7,004 bases of DNA from Clostridiales bacterium (GTDB lineage Bacteria > Bacillota > Clostridia > Oscillospirales > Acutalibacteraceae), in the NCBI GenBank assembly GCA_019421725.1, contig JAHZES010000106.1:1-7004 (forward strand), given 5' to 3'. Positions 6,119 through 7,004 of the stretch are shown here, one piece after another. Within the stretch, counting starts at the first letter, position 1. Every line of letters starts with the position of its first letter. Made by a program: the position numbers and the translations under genes. Under the pieces are notes generated by a model. That model was not told the origin of the DNA and searched no databases. It saw nothing but the letters and a program-made list of their open reading frames with translations.

Positions 6119-7004
6119 TTATTCCTCCAGTGAAATGACCCGGCCTGTTTGAAAGGATTTCAATGCCGCCGTGTGCAGTCTGTGGGAAAGCGCGGTCTCT
6201 TCCGGGGTAAAGCAGCCGAACCGCGGGTCCTGACCGTCCAGCTCTGCCAGAAAAGCAGCCCACATCTGCAGGATCGCATCGGTAAAGCCGAATTCAAAGA
6301 TCCCGCCGGTGATGGTGGCAAACAGCGGCTTGTAGCCGACATTCAGCCGGCACCACGCCTGTTCCTTGTCCCAGCTTTGGGTGTAGCAGAACGCCCCCGG
6401 ATCGTTTGTGGAAAAGCGCGCGGAATTCTTCAGCCCGAGCACCTCAAGGCTCCATTCGTTCGTGGAACCGGGCGACATGCGCTTGGTTTCAAAATAAATC
6501 GGGAAGGTTCCGTTTTCATCTTCCGTGTCGCAGATCATTACAGCGTTGTCCCACGTTCTGCATTCCGCCATACCGCCCTTGCCGTCCGGCCGTTCGGTGA
6601 TCAGGTTGGAAAGCTTTGCATAAACGTTTTTCGGCTTCCAGCCCACGCGGAACGGAACGTGCTGCGTATGGATCCCCAGGTCTCCCATACAGCCGTACTC
6701 CCCGTTGATCTCGATCATCCGCTTCCAGTTGATCGGTTTGTTCGGATCCATATCGCTGCTGTGCTTGAAGCAGGAGCGCACCTCGATGATTTTGCCGAAG
6801 CGCCCTTCGCGGATCCAGCGGATGAGCTGCTGGCAGGCCGGATAATACGGGAACTCGCTTGCACAGCGCACCAGAACCTCCGGATGCTCCCGGACCGCCT
6901 GCAGAATCCGGTCGTTGGCCGCCTTGTCGATTCCGAAGGGCTTTTCCCCCAGAAGGTGCTTGCCGGCACGGATGATATCGCAGTAGACCTGCGCATGCAG
7001 ATTA
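6119..7004 (-). CDS. Gfo/Idh/MocA-family oxidoreductase, N-terminus beyond window edge
   Basis: The frame is open from the right edge to TAA (6119-6121), giving 294 visible residues. A full-length member is about 370-390, so the nucleotide-binding Rossmann loop lies outside the window. The first visible part, ending in LLGEKPFGID (17-26), contains the canonical EKP motif with the catalytic-type lysine at visible residue 21. The C-terminal domain follows, with CMGDLGIHTQHVPF matching the family's GG...D.G.H..D segment that carries the catalytic histidine. A GTG at 6871-6869 (visible residue 45) could be taken as a start, but it would delete the EKP motif and the frame continues upstream, so it is internal. 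The protein probably oxidises or reduces a sugar or cyclitol hydroxyl with NAD(P). It differs from the second oxidoreductase in the window, which lacks the EKP lysine, so the two are not recent duplicates. It is the first gene visible in the run. Confidence 0.93.
   Translation of the reverse strand, partial: NLHAQVYCDIIRAGKHLLGEKPFGIDKAANDRILQAVREHPEVLVRCASEFPYYPACQQLIRWIREGRFGKIIEVRSCFKHSSDMDPNKPINWKRMIEINGEYGCMGDLGIHTQHVPFRVGWKPKNVYAKLSNLITERPDGKGGMAECRTWDNAVMICDTEDENGTFPIYFETKRMSPGSTNEWSLEVLGLKNSARFSTNDPGAFCYTQSWDKEQAWCRLNVGYKPLFATITGGIFEFGFTDAILQMWAAFLAELDGQDPRFGCFTPEETALSHRLHTAALKSFQTGRVISLEE
6124..6128 (-). promoter_or_regulatory. Ribosome binding site of the amidohydrolase, inside the upstream gene
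   Basis: The minus strand reads GGAGG, 8 bases before the ATG at 6115. It lies within the final Leu-Glu-Glu codons of the oxidoreductase, and the stop codon TAA falls between the site and the start codon. This arrangement is typical of translational coupling. Confidence 0.75.

Noticed and set aside
6119..6871. A 250-residue oxidoreductase starting at GTG 6871
   Set aside because: The frame continues upstream to the window edge and includes the EKP motif, so this GTG is an internal valine codon and the gene is simply cut by the edge.

Overview
The window holds six protein-coding genes, all on the minus strand and read from right to left. Two are cut by the window edges. The genes sit 3 to 64 bases apart, with no promoter or clear terminator visible between them, so they look like part of one operon whose beginning lies beyond the right edge. 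The purine-rich Shine-Dalgarno sites (GGAGG, AAAGGAG, GGAAGGA), the moderate GC content and the DeoR-type regulator suggest a Firmicute, probably a clostridial (Oscillospirales-like) gut or anaerobic bacterium. That assignment is inference from style, not from a marker gene.

In order of transcription: (1) a Gfo/Idh/MocA-family NAD(P)-dependent oxidoreductase lacking its N-terminus (7004-6119); (2) an Amidohydro_2-type TIM-barrel metal hydrolase, 3 bases downstream, whose ribosome binding site lies inside the end of gene 1 (6115-5093); (3) a divergent member of the L-arabinose/L-fucose isomerase superfamily that keeps the expected metal ligands (5038-3653), preceded by an intergenic hairpin; (4) a class III PLP-dependent aminotransferase with a long N-terminal extension (3632-2079); (5) a second, complete Gfo/Idh/MocA oxidoreductase of a different subtype, with the usual EKP lysine apparently replaced (2043-787); (6) a DeoR/GlpR-family repressor cut by the left edge about 10-20 residues before its expected end (722-1).

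Two sugar-type dehydrogenases, an aldose-ketose isomerase, an aminotransferase and a lactonase-like hydrolase, with a sugar-phosphate-type repressor, form a coherent set for catabolism of an unusual sugar, amino sugar or cyclitol. I do not recognise it as a named pathway. No transporter, kinase or aldolase is in the window. They may lie upstream (right) or downstream (left). No RNA genes, mobile elements, CRISPR arrays or long repeats were seen.
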